A DNA stretch of 30,832 nucleotides from JBHHYU01 sp046757725. GTDB taxonomy: Bacteria > Desulfobacterota > Binatia > UBA9968. The stretch lies in NCBI GenBank assembly GCA_046757725.1, contig JBHHYU010000033.1, forward strand, positions 1-30,832, written 5' to 3'. Below the pieces are notes generated by a model. That model was not told the origin of the DNA, made no database searches, and was given only the letters and a program-made list of their open reading frames with translations. The stretch's first letter is position 1. Each line of letters opens with the position of its first letter. The translations under genes and the position numbers were made by a program. Below, piece by piece: positions 7,843 through 16,257 of this stretch.

Positions 7843-9690
7843 ATGCCAAACTCCAGATTAACAATTGCGTGTAAACACGGAGGGGCATCGATTGAGCGCT
7901 GGTGGAATCTATTGTTGTACCGGGTCGCTTCCCCACAGTTTCTCGTTTCGGGACTGCTGCTCATCACACTGGTTTATTTGGTTCTCGGACCGCTATCCGA
8001 TCTTGCCTGGCGGACTCTGACATGGGGTGAGAGCGACCTCCGTCTCTCAAGGGATGCCGTGCCAGGCGAGTTCACCTTTGCTCACTGGAAAACTTCCCTG
8101 TTTGGTCCCGAGGCCAATGGTATTCTCTTAGAGCCACTTTTAAATACCCTGATTACCGGTGTCATTGCTGCGCTGGTAGCACTGCTTTTGGGCGGGATGC
8201 TTGCGTGGTTTGTGACGCGAACAGATATACCGGGCCGAGGTTGGCTGCGGCCGGTGCTTACGCTTCCTTACGTCATTCCCGCCTTTGCCCTCGCTCTGGC
8301 GTGGGAAACACTATTCCGAAGTCCGGCGATTGGAGGCGAGCCGGGATTCTTTCAGGTCATTTTCAATGCCGCCCCGCCTGCGTGGATATCTTACGGCCCG
8401 GTTCCTATCATCATTACCATGGCGATCCACTATTCTCCGTTTGCCTTCCTCTTGGTGTCTGGTGCCCTGGAGACTGTCGACGTCCAGTTGATAGAAAGTG
8501 CAGAGCTTCTCGGGGCATCACGATGGACTATCCTTCGGAAAATCACGTTCCCTTTAGTCACACCAGCGCTCATGGCGGCTTTCGTACTGACTTTTGGGAA
8601 AACCCTCGGTACTTTTGCTCTCCCTTTCTTACTAGGGGCGCCGATCCAATACTATACCCTTTCGACTATGCTCTTCACCAACCTTCGCCTGGGCCTGGAT
8701 GCGAGGGGCTATATCCTGGCGTTAGTACTCATCCTTATAACCGCCCTAGTTGTTTACGTGAGCGCGCGTGTTCTAGGAGGGAACTTGAGGCGATTCGAAA
8801 CCATAGGGGGCAAAGGTTTTAAAAGTCATGCTACCGGTCTGGGGTCCTGGCGCTGGCCGGCCACTGGCCTTGTTGCCTCTATTGCCCTCATCACCGGGAT
8901 ACTCCCCATCGTGTTGCTGGGGTATCAGACCTTGATGCTGGTAGACGGTCGCTATGGACTCGACAACTTGACATTGCATTACTGGTTCGGGGGTTCAAAC
9001 CCTGATATCGCCTTTGGTGAGCCGGGAGTGATACACAATCCGGTCATTCTAGGCGCGGCTTGGAACAGCTTACGGCTTGCTTTCCTCAGTTCAGCCATCT
9101 GTGCGATCCTGGGTCTCGTCATAGGGTACATTATGGTACGCAATCGGAGGAGCTGGATCGCCAAGCTGCTGGATCAGATCTCATTTATGCCGTTTTTAAT
9201 CCCTGCCATTGCCTTCGGATCGATGTACCTTAGTCTATTTGCGGTACGGCGAGGGCCCATTCCTGCACTTTACGGGACCTTTACCCTGCTGGTGCTCATA
9301 TCCGTCATCAACCGGCTTCCCTACAGCACGCGGACTGGGTCGAGTGCCGTTACCCAAATAGGCCAGGAACTGGAGGAAGCGGCTGAGATCCAAGGGGCCT
9401 CCTGGTTTTGGCGTCTGTGGCGGATTGTATTGCCACTAGCGACTTCTGGAGTGGTGGCCGGGATGATGGTCAGCTTCGTTGGCATGATGAGGGAATTGTC
9501 CCTGATCATTCTCCTCATCACGCCGGCCACGCGGGTCCTGATGACCGTAGGTTTCCGCTATGTCGAAGAAGATCAGACTCAGCTAGCCAATACCCTGGTT
9601 TTGTTGGTCACATTGATTACGATCGTTGGCGAATTAACGGTTTGGTGGGCAGGCAAAGGTCAATTGGCTCGTTTGCAGGACAACACATGA
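7843..9690 (+). CDS. ABC importer permease, two fused permease domains (iron/polyamine/phosphonate type)
   Basis: A 615-residue inner-membrane permease of the FbpB kind, in which two MetI-like domains are joined in one chain. Each half has about six helices and a cytoplasmic coupling loop: ESAELLGASRWTILRKITFP near 220 and EEAAEIQGASWFWRLWRIVL near 510. These loops contact the ATPase. With the next two genes it forms a binding-protein-dependent importer. This class moves ferric ion, thiamine, polyamines or 2-aminoethylphosphonate, and the permease alone does not tell which. The ATG at 7843 follows a GGAGGAAACG that is too far away (about 22 bases) to be a good site, and no closer in-frame start exists. 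The ATPase gene starts 26 bases downstream. Confidence 0.9.
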   Translation: MPNSRLTIACKHGGASIERWWNLLLYRVASPQFLVSGLLLITLVYLVLGPLSDLAWRTLTWGESDLRLSRDAVPGEFTFAHWKTSLFGPEANGILLEPLLNTLITGVIAALVALLLGGMLAWFVTRTDIPGRGWLRPVLTLPYVIPAFALALAWETLFRSPAIGGEPGFFQVIFNAAPPAWISYGPVPIIITMAIHYSPFAFLLVSGALETVDVQLIESAELLGASRWTILRKITFPLVTPALMAAFVLTFGKTLGTFALPFLLGAPIQYYTLSTMLFTNLRLGLDARGYILALVLILITALVVYVSARVLGGNLRRFETIGGKGFKSHATGLGSWRWPATGLVASIALITGILPIVLLGYQTLMLVDGRYGLDNLTLHYWFGGSNPDIAFGEPGVIHNPVILGAAWNSLRLAFLSSAICAILGLVIGYIMVRNRRSWIAKLLDQISFMPFLIPAIAFGSMYLSLFAVRRGPIPALYGTFTLLVLISVINRLPYSTRTGSSAVTQIGQELEEAAEIQGASWFWRLWRIVLPLATSGVVAGMMVSFVGMMRELSLIILLITPATRVLMTVGFRYVEEDQTQLANTLVLLVTLITIVGELTVWWAGKGQLARLQDNT

Positions 9691-9716
9691 GCTGAGAACG
9701 CGATTCAAAATCCATC

Positions 9717-10844
9717 ATGAGTGCATCCATAGAAATACACGGGCTGACCAAAAGGTTCGGTAAGGTCACTGCTCTGGATAGTTTGAACCTTGTGATTCAA
9801 GCGGGCGAGTTTCTGGTTTTGCTGGGACCTTCCGGTTGCGGAAAGTCGACCCTGCTGCGTTGTGTTGCGGGCTTGGAGAGGCCGGATGAAGGGGAGATTG
9901 TTATCGACGGGCAAACGGTATTTTCCGCTGAGCGAGGTATCGTTGTTCCCCCGGGAAAACGACACGTGGGGATGGTCTTTCAAAGCTACGCCTTATGGCC
10001 ACACATGAATGTGTACGAGAACATCGGCTTCGGACTAAGACTGCAAAAGCTCCCCCATAAGGAGGCACGGCAACGCGCGGATCATGTGCTTCGAGAACTG
10101 TCCATGAATAATCTGGGAGACCGTTATCCGTCCGAGCTTTCCGGGGGGCAACAACAACGGGTTGCGCTGGCCCGCTTGCTCGCCACCAAACCACCGGTCT
10201 TTCTCATGGATGAACCACTCTCCAACCTCGACGCGCGCTTGCGCCTGGACATGCGTTCCGAGTTGAAAAGATTGCACCACGACTCCGGTGCCACCGCCGT
10301 CTATGTGACCCACGATCAGACCGAAGCCATGACCATGGCGAGCCTTGTGGTCGTGATGAATCAGGGGCGCATTCAACAGGTAGGGACACCGGATGAGATC
10401 TACCATCAACCCGCAAACCTCTTCGCCGCAGAGTTTGTCGGAATGCCGCGGGTCAATCTGTTACCTGTGCGAATTGTTCTGCAGGATGGTCAACCCCATC
10501 TGGAGGCCGGCGATTTCAGACTGCCGATATCCTGGGTTCCCTCACAGAGCCGAGTGATCCTTGCGGCGAGGCCGGAGGACGTTACCATCCTGCTCCGGCC
10601 AGAGGCAGGGGCGGCGGAGTTCAAAGTATACGCGGTTCTGCCGGCAGGCCCGGAATTGCTTGTCGAAGCCAGACAAGGTAACAGGACCCTAATGGTCCGT
10701 GAGACTCGTCAGATCGATGTGCAAATGGACCAGACCGTATGGCTCAAGATAGATGCTTCAGCGATCAACCTGTATGACGAAGAGAGCGGACTGCTATTGA
10801 CACAAACAAGCGAGAATGATAACAGCGGGCGGGAAAGCGTATGA
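9717..10844 (+). CDS. ABC importer ATP-binding protein
   Basis: A 375-residue ATPase of the FbpC/PotA/UgpC class that drives the permease encoded just upstream. Walker A is GPSGCGKST (near 38-46), the Q-loop is in VFQSYALWPHMNVYENI, the signature is LSGGQQQRVALARLL (near 140), Walker B is VFLMDEPLSNLDA and the switch histidine is in YVTHDQTEAM. Residues after about 240 form a TOBE-type regulatory domain, where anion or substrate sensing occurs in some relatives. Length is normal. It is followed after 54 bases by the binding-protein gene, so all three transporter parts are in one operon. Substrate cannot be inferred from this subunit. Confidence 0.93.
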   Translation: MSASIEIHGLTKRFGKVTALDSLNLVIQAGEFLVLLGPSGCGKSTLLRCVAGLERPDEGEIVIDGQTVFSAERGIVVPPGKRHVGMVFQSYALWPHMNVYENIGFGLRLQKLPHKEARQRADHVLRELSMNNLGDRYPSELSGGQQQRVALARLLATKPPVFLMDEPLSNLDARLRLDMRSELKRLHHDSGATAVYVTHDQTEAMTMASLVVVMNQGRIQQVGTPDEIYHQPANLFAAEFVGMPRVNLLPVRIVLQDGQPHLEAGDFRLPISWVPSQSRVILAARPEDVTILLRPEAGAAEFKVYAVLPAGPELLVEARQGNRTLMVRETRQIDVQMDQTVWLKIDASAINLYDEESGLLLTQTSENDNSGRESV

Positions 10845-10898
10845 GGTTAAAAATGCATACGTGTTTGAATCATAGGACAATTTAAGGAGGTGGAACAG

Positions 10899-12089
10899 AT
10901 GAAAATTCAAAAGATGATGTCACTGGTAACGGCGATTATGTTTATTCTGTGCGCCACCTTGGCGGGAGCTGAAGATCAACGGGCATGGCTTAAGAGGGCC
11001 CAGGTCGGTCCCCTTACCCCGAAGACGCAAGACTGGAAAGCTATCAAAAAGGCTGCGCGGAAGGAAGGCAAAGTGGTGATCTATTCAGTCTCGTCACGCA
11101 TCTTCAAGCTCCAGAAAAAGTTCAAAAAAAAATTCGGTGTCAGGATTGAAGCCTACGACATTGCGTCAGGCGTTGCTCTGGAGAAGTTCAGGCGTGAACA
11201 TAGGGCCGGCGTGTACAACGTAGATGTTCTCTTTAACAACGACACGCCGCTCATCCTGAACGAATTCCTACCACAGAAGCGGGTCTGGAACTTCGTCCCG
11301 GACAGCGTGGCACCGTTCCTGGACAAGAACGAGATGGAACCCTTTCTGACTCAACGTTGGAGCAGCCGCGTAGTATTCTATAATTCATTCCGGAACCCCG
11401 ACGCTTCACCCGTTGACAACCTGTGGGATTTAACCCGCAAGGAATGGAAGGGCAAGCTCCTGATCCCCAATCCACTTGAAGGCAGCACGATGGCCAACGT
11501 GATGCAGACGATTTTGCAGCACTCGGACGAGATGGCTGAAGCGTACAAACAAGAGTTCGGCAAGCCTGTGGACTTTTCCAAGAAACTTGTGAAGCTTACA
11601 AAGAAAAATCCTTCGTTGGCACCACCAGATGCTGCTAAAGAATGGCTGTATCGCGTGCTCCGGAACGCCGTCTTTCTAAAATCGACAACCAAAATCTTCA
11701 AGAACATTGCGGGCGTGAAGCAGAATAAGCCGCCGATCGGTATCAGTACCTTCAGTAAGATACGGAAGAACAAAAAAAAGGTATTTGAGGCTCAACCCTC
11801 TTATAAAATGAACCCTGTCTTTGGCGTGGCCTATCCCACCGTCCTCCTCATCGCTGATCGAGCTCCCCATCCTAATGCGGCCAAGCTACTCATACGTTAT
11901 ATGATGGAGGATGGCTTTAAGGCTTGGAATGTCATTGGAGACTATGCCGCCCGGAGCGATATGGCCAAGAAACAGGTGGATAAATTCGGCATACCGCCTT
12001 TCACTGATCTCAAGATGTGGAAGATAGACCCTAACTACGTTTACGACACTAAGTTTGCGTTCGTGGCGTTATTCGTCGGTCTCAAGTAG
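10899..12089 (+). CDS. ABC importer periplasmic substrate-binding protein
   Basis: A 396-residue secreted binding protein. The ATG at 10899 has AAGGAGG 8 bases upstream; the GTG at 10890 is inside that site and is rejected. A signal peptide is clear: MKIQKMM, a hydrophobic core, then a likely cut after LAGA. The fold is the type 2 periplasmic family, with GKVVIYSVSSR near 55, NVDVLFNNDTPL near 110 and a long C-terminal lobe. It resembles ferric/polyamine-type binders in layout, but I do not see the paired tyrosines of classic FbpA iron sites. The protein is unusually rich in lysine (for example KKFKKKFG and KIRKNKKK), which might favour an anionic ligand. It is the last gene of the transporter operon. 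Confidence 0.88.
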   Translation: MKIQKMMSLVTAIMFILCATLAGAEDQRAWLKRAQVGPLTPKTQDWKAIKKAARKEGKVVIYSVSSRIFKLQKKFKKKFGVRIEAYDIASGVALEKFRREHRAGVYNVDVLFNNDTPLILNEFLPQKRVWNFVPDSVAPFLDKNEMEPFLTQRWSSRVVFYNSFRNPDASPVDNLWDLTRKEWKGKLLIPNPLEGSTMANVMQTILQHSDEMAEAYKQEFGKPVDFSKKLVKLTKKNPSLAPPDAAKEWLYRVLRNAVFLKSTTKIFKNIAGVKQNKPPIGISTFSKIRKNKKKVFEAQPSYKMNPVFGVAYPTVLLIADRAPHPNAAKLLIRYMMEDGFKAWNVIGDYAARSDMAKKQVDKFGIPPFTDLKMWKIDPNYVYDTKFAFVALFVGLK

Positions 12090-12151
12090 TTCGCTCCGAC
12101 ACAGATAATACGTCCTGTGATGGCCTGAGTGAACGATAACCTGAGGAAGCC

Positions 12152-12178
12152 GGGGGAGGCATTTAAAGAACGCCCCCC
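12152..12178 (+). terminator. weak hairpin after the transporter operon
   Basis: GGGGGAGGC at 12152-12160 can pair with GCCCCCC at 12172-12178 with one bulged A and a loop of about 11 bases. No T-run follows, so termination efficiency is doubtful. It lies between the binding-protein gene and the HAD-like gene, so the downstream genes may still be read from the same promoter. Confidence 0.3.
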
Positions 12179-12225
12179 TCCAGCGTGCAGGCATACCAGG
12201 GAGTGCGCTATGCCCACAGTGCTCG

Positions 12226-12915
12226 ATGACAAATCTACGGAACGAGCCCAAGACATTGAAATTTAAGGCCCTTCTGTTTGACGCCGGGGATGTTCTTTAT
12301 TATCGCCCCCGGCAGGGCGTTGCTTTAGCTGCATTCCTAACCACGCAAGGACTACCTCCGGTGACCCCCGATCCACAGAGGTTGATGGAACTGAAACGGC
12401 AGGCCTTTGCCGGTCAGATCACAAAAGAGGCATACCAAGATGCAGTGCTGGAACTGTACGGGGTTTGCGATGATGCTGTTCGCATCAAGGGACGTCACAT
12501 GCTGGATGAAGCCCAGAGGGACATTCTGTTTTTTGATGGGGTAACCGAGACACTTCACCAACTCAAGACGGCTGGCCTGCGTCTTGGTGTAGTGACTAAT
12601 ACTTTCGACGCAACGACGGATAAGCTGCAATGGTTCCACAAAGTGAGTATCGACTCGGTATGGGATACGTTTGCTACCTCTTGTGAACTGAAAGTCTGTA
12701 AACCCGACCCCCGTATCTACCTTGCGGCCCTGACCCCCCTCGGTCTCCGTCCAGAACAAGCAGCCTTCGTAGGCCATGCCCGAGTAGAATTGGAAGGCGC
12801 GAAGGCGCTGCGGATGACCACCATCGCCTTTAATCGGGACGACGAAACCGTGTGGGCCGATCATATTGTCTCTAGATTTCCGGAGCTGCTTCAGGTTGCG
12901 GGAATCCAAGGGTGA
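12226..12915 (+). CDS. HAD-superfamily hydrolase-like protein
   Basis: A 229-residue haloacid dehalogenase-fold protein. Motif I is LLFDAGDVLYY with the nucleophile D19. A helical cap domain follows (about 30-105). Motif II is GVVTNTF near 120-126 and motif III is the lysine in CKPDPRIY near 158. Motif IV normally reads V-G-D with an acidic magnesium ligand; here it is FVGHARVELEGA with H184. This may weaken or alter phosphatase activity. Substrates of the family are mostly phosphate esters. The ATG start has no clear Shine-Dalgarno. The stop overlaps the next gene (GTGA), so it is translated together with the glycerophosphodiesterase. Confidence 0.8.
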   Translation: MTNLRNEPKTLKFKALLFDAGDVLYYRPRQGVALAAFLTTQGLPPVTPDPQRLMELKRQAFAGQITKEAYQDAVLELYGVCDDAVRIKGRHMLDEAQRDILFFDGVTETLHQLKTAGLRLGVVTNTFDATTDKLQWFHKVSIDSVWDTFATSCELKVCKPDPRIYLAALTPLGLRPEQAAFVGHARVELEGAKALRMTTIAFNRDDETVWADHIVSRFPELLQVAGIQG

Positions 12916-13664
12916 GAACTCGTCCCATACCGATGTTGCCACTGCGTGTACCTCCAGGATTCAGAATCATCGCGCATCGTGGGGCCTCCGGCTACGCGCC
13001 GGAGAACACGCTGGCTGCTTTTCATCTGGCTGAGCGGATGGGTGCCACCGAGGTCGAACTCGATGTCCAGTTCTCCAAAGACAGACAGATCATCATCTGC
13101 CACGATGAAACGTTGGCTCGTTACGGTTATCCGGGTCTACGGGTAGCTGAGCTTACCCTTCAGGAACTCCTAGCCCTGGACATGGGTACCTGGTTTTCAC
13201 CTTATCTATATGGTGGTGAACGATTGCTCGCCTTTGACACGCTTCTCGGTGTTTTTCGCCATCGTTTCATCTACCATGTGGAGATTAAAAGTCCATCGGA
13301 TGGATTGCCCAGAGCCGTGTTGGATTCCCTAACTACCAGGAGATTGAACCAGCGCTCCGTTGTTACATCTTTCTACAATCGGGTGCTTATCGAGTTGAGA
13401 AGATTGGCGCCTGATCTGCGGGTTGGTTGGCTGGTTAGGGCGGGGGAGTTTACGACTGACAATATATCCAAGGCGGCCGAGGCGGGGTTCTTCCAGATAT
13501 GCCCGCGTGCAGCGGAAACGTGCAAAGACATTGTAGGCGCCGCTCACGCGCGTTTGCCTGAAGTACGAGCGTGGGGTGTTAATGGCATCATTGAAATGAC
13601 ACAGGTCGTCGAAAGCGGTTGCGATGGGCTTACGATCAATTGGCCTGATTGGTTGATTCATTAA
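12912..13664 (+). CDS. ugpQ: glycerophosphodiester phosphodiesterase
   Basis: A 250-residue GDPD family enzyme that cuts glycerophosphodiesters such as glycerophosphocholine to glycerol-3-phosphate and an alcohol. It is a TIM barrel with the catalytic marks AHRGASG (H22), APENT (E31), VELDVQ and CHDETL (H64), which bind the divalent metal and act as acid/base. No signal peptide is seen, so it acts in the cytoplasm, after uptake of its substrate. The GTG start overlaps the HAD gene by four bases; ATG at 12933 is an alternative that keeps all motifs. The association with an ABC importer and a HAD-like phosphatase suggests use of imported organophosphates, but this is an inference. Confidence 0.9.
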   Translation: MRTRPIPMLPLRVPPGFRIIAHRGASGYAPENTLAAFHLAERMGATEVELDVQFSKDRQIIICHDETLARYGYPGLRVAELTLQELLALDMGTWFSPYLYGGERLLAFDTLLGVFRHRFIYHVEIKSPSDGLPRAVLDSLTTRRLNQRSVVTSFYNRVLIELRRLAPDLRVGWLVRAGEFTTDNISKAAEAGFFQICPRAAETCKDIVGAAHARLPEVRAWGVNGIIEMTQVVESGCDGLTINWPDWLIH

Positions 13665-13771
13665 GGGGCGGCAATAGATAGACAGAGTGCACACAGGCAA
13701 ATGGGATAGGATGAACGCCTTCCCTGGATGAAGGCGAGCGCAAGGGAAAACAGACAGACAAAGGGCAAGAG

Positions 13772-14539
13772 ATGATGAAAAACAGAATGAAAGAAAAACT
13801 CCTATCCGGGCAACCGGCATTCGGCCTCTCGGTCATGTTCCCATCACCACAGATTGTGGAGATCATCGGAAAGTTGGGATTTGACTGGGTACTTATCGAT
13901 TGCGAACATGGCTCTATTTCGCCGGAAAGTGTTGAGTTAATGGCCATGGCTGCTGAGTTAAGCGGGATCACGCCCATTGCTCGGCCCTGGAAGAATACCC
14001 CGGAAGCAATCCTTCGAGTGATGGACCGAGGCGCCCTGGGCGTCCAGGTTCCGCATATCAATACGCCTGCCGATGCCAGACGGGCCGTTGAAGCAGTGAA
14101 ATATTACCCTCTAGGTACCCGGGGGCTCGCCGCTGGAACTCGCCCGGCAAATTTTGGATTTGGCCTGCAGATGGGGGACTATGTCAAAACAGCTAATCAA
14201 GAAACAATCGTTTGTATCCAGTTGGAAGAGAAAGAGGCGTTGGACAATCTCGATGGGATCCTGCAAGTTGAAGGTGTGGATGTATATTTTGTTGGTCCTT
14301 CCGACCTGTCACAGTCCATGGGATATCCAGGTCGATCCAATACCACTGAAGTCCAAGAAGCCATGAGCAAAGCCTTTGCCACGATCGTGGAGGCAGGGAA
14401 AGTGCCGGGTTCAGCAGGGAATGTTCAGGCGTGTCTTAACTACATGCCCCAGGGGGTTCTATACCTGTACACGCACCTCACAACACTACTGGCAAGTTCC
14501 AGCTCAACGTTCCTGAGTGCCGTGAAGCCTCAAGGATGA
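13772..14539 (+). CDS. HpcH/HpaI family class II aldolase
   Basis: A 255-residue metal-dependent aldolase of the 4-hydroxy-2-oxoheptanedioate aldolase family, which splits or joins 2-oxo acids at pyruvate. Conserved parts are DWVLIDCEHGS (catalytic His near 45), ARPWKNTP with the active-site Arg near 70, GVQVPHINTPADARRAV, and the metal ligands in VCIQLEEKEAL (Glu near 150) and FVGPSDLSQSMGYPG (Asp near 176). Length fits the family. Two adjacent ATGs (13772, 13775) are possible; GGGCAAGAG precedes them. It is 107 bases after the phosphodiesterase gene and ends the plus-strand run, followed by a terminator. True substrate is unknown; family members act on many hydroxy-oxo acids. Confidence 0.9.
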   Translation: MMKNRMKEKLLSGQPAFGLSVMFPSPQIVEIIGKLGFDWVLIDCEHGSISPESVELMAMAAELSGITPIARPWKNTPEAILRVMDRGALGVQVPHINTPADARRAVEAVKYYPLGTRGLAAGTRPANFGFGLQMGDYVKTANQETIVCIQLEEKEALDNLDGILQVEGVDVYFVGPSDLSQSMGYPGRSNTTEVQEAMSKAFATIVEAGKVPGSAGNVQACLNYMPQGVLYLYTHLTTLLASSSSTFLSAVKPQG

Positions 14540-14617
14540 TAGAAGCCTAGACCAAGGATCGCGTGATACAGCCGGTGGAAATCAGCTCTGACTAGAACTG
14601 GTCAACGGATCCGGGAC

Positions 14618-14652
14618 GCCTGGGCCGGTGTCCCAGGCCTTTAGGGTTTTTT
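14618..14652 (+). terminator. intrinsic terminator after the aldolase gene
   Basis: GCCTGGG at 14618-14624 pairs perfectly with CCCAGGC at 14632-14638 around a 7-base loop, followed after a short gap by six T residues at 14647-14652. It closes the plus-strand run and its distal part overlaps the last codons of the convergent metallopeptidase gene. Confidence 0.7.
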
Positions 14653-15993
14653 GTGTGAAACCTTTTGCCGGGGTGCGAAGGGCCTAGTAAAGGCAACCTC
14701 TTTAAGCTTCATTTTTTTCCAAAACATCTTGCTTTTTGCTTGAGTATAGCTTCGCTTCAGGCCTTCCACGACGAGGACTCGGCGCCCGCGCTGCTCGATA
14801 TAATAGGTACTGTCCGACGTTGAGTCGGGATATCTCTTGGAGAGGATCTTTTGATATCTCTTGAGAAATTCTTCTGAGTCCTGCAGGGAATCCCAGATGG
14901 TTGCCCATACAAAAGCGATATCACGCCTATTCCGGAAGGCCACAAAACGATCCCCATCCCATCCTGAGGCAGCTTTTTTCGCCTCTTTTTCAGAGAAGTA
15001 TTCTTTGAATAGGACTTGGACGGTGAGTTCTCCGAGGACATTATTCTCAACCTCCTTCCAATCGTTAGGGAGAATGGAAGCGAGATTGTTCCAGGTAATC
15101 TGTGTTGGAGGATCAGGCTTATACAAATATTTTTTCGGATGCAGCACTTGCTCTGTAGATAGAGGTGGAGATACATAGAGACGGTTGATTCCAGGCCACC
15201 CCCGTTCCTCGAGCATTCGAGCTACAAAAGACACCCCACCGTAATAGGAAAAAAGAAGCGGCTCCGCAATCAATGCCGGAATCTCAGAAAAATCTTCACG
15301 TTTCTGTTTTAACTCAGCCTGGATTTCATTGCTTATACCGGTCAGATATTCACTGTCTGCGCGTCCCGATAGAATACTCGTCGCGCTCAGGCTAGCATCT
15401 CCTTCCACGACTGCTCGCATGGCGAGACTCTCATCATCATTGTTGGAAGGTCTTAACTTTGTCTCCAGAGAAAAGTGTTGATCTTGCAGAGCATGGGTAA
15501 GCTCGTGAGCCAGAATCATCTCGTCCAAAACGTCTCTCCGGGGCAGGAATTCCACTGCACCGACGGTAAAGCCGGGTTTCATATCCTCAGGAAATGTGAG
15601 GCTTTTTTCCTTAGGGTCGTAATAGGCTAAAACCTGAGCGGTGTAAAAATCAAGTAGAGATTGCTGCAGATTAGAACCCCTGGGAAGGAGACCAAACTTG
15701 GCGTAAGCGAGGGACATATCCTTGAGTTTTTGCTCACCATAATCTCTGAGGAGACTGGCCTTGAGGTAATTTCGCATCTGTTTCTCATTTTTGACTTCAA
15801 TGGGCACCGCACGGGTAAAATCCAAACCTCGCAGGGCCGCAAGGCGTTTCTTGATATCCTGCACTCGATGGAGATCTATAGTGCGCTCCGTTACCACCGG
15901 ATAAGATGAGCACCCGGACTGGAACAAGAGGTAGACCACAAAGATGAGTTTAGCTACCCAACTATATCGGCTGCTTGAGCTTGATTGTCTCAT
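14641..15993 (-). CDS. putative secreted zinc metallopeptidase (HELTH)
   Basis: A 450-residue protein if started at the ATG at 15993. That start gives a Ser-rich N-terminus, a hydrophobic helix and FQSGCSS, which resembles a lipobox with C28, although Q and S at -3 and -2 are not ideal. A longer frame to 16092 adds 33 residues that would spoil the signal, so it is not chosen. The zinc motif is LAHELTHALQDQHF with H163, E164 and H167, and E197 in VEGDAS is a likely third ligand. QVLAYYDPKEKSL near 135 is a stretch I associate with uncharacterised metallopeptidases of this class. The role is likely proteolysis at the outer or periplasmic surface. It stands alone, divergent from the asparaginase-like gene. 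Confidence 0.75.
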   Translation of the reverse strand: MRQSSSSSRYSWVAKLIFVVYLLFQSGCSSYPVVTERTIDLHRVQDIKKRLAALRGLDFTRAVPIEVKNEKQMRNYLKASLLRDYGEQKLKDMSLAYAKFGLLPRGSNLQQSLLDFYTAQVLAYYDPKEKSLTFPEDMKPGFTVGAVEFLPRRDVLDEMILAHELTHALQDQHFSLETKLRPSNNDDESLAMRAVVEGDASLSATSILSGRADSEYLTGISNEIQAELKQKREDFSEIPALIAEPLLFSYYGGVSFVARMLEERGWPGINRLYVSPPLSTEQVLHPKKYLYKPDPPTQITWNNLASILPNDWKEVENNVLGELTVQVLFKEYFSEKEAKKAASGWDGDRFVAFRNRRDIAFVWATIWDSLQDSEEFLKRYQKILSKRYPDSTSDSTYYIEQRGRRVLVVEGLKRSYTQAKSKMFWKKMKLKEVAFTRPFAPRQKVSHKKP

Positions 15994-16091
15994 ATCGGTT
16001 TGTCCGGAGATTACTGGCAGTTCACTGAACCCCGGGACAGATGAAAATACAGTACCATCCGCGTACGACCTAGGATTTAGCCATCCTCCCA

Positions 16092-16138
16092 ACTCGTTAA
16101 CCTATACACTCTAACGAGTGTCGAGAGCAAGCTCGTTA
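16092..16138. promoter_or_regulatory. inverted repeat ACTCGTTA with a third half-site
   Basis: ACTCGTTA (16092-16099) and TAACGAGT (16112-16119) form a perfect 8-base inverted repeat with a 12-base spacer. A third copy, CTCGTTA, lies at 16132-16138. The cluster sits in the 264-base gap between the divergent metallopeptidase and asparaginase-like genes, about 100 bases from the first and 120 from the second. It could be the operator of a dimeric regulator or a hairpin in the leader RNA. No regulator gene is adjacent. Confidence 0.5.
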
Positions 16139-16257
16139 TCACGATTCGCTCAGGTTTGGAGAAGGTGATGGACATTTCCTGTGCGTTCAGGTAATAAAAT
16201 TGGGGGCCTGGATAGTATGTTTCCACGATCGGCAATAGGCCGAGGAAAGAGGGTAAA

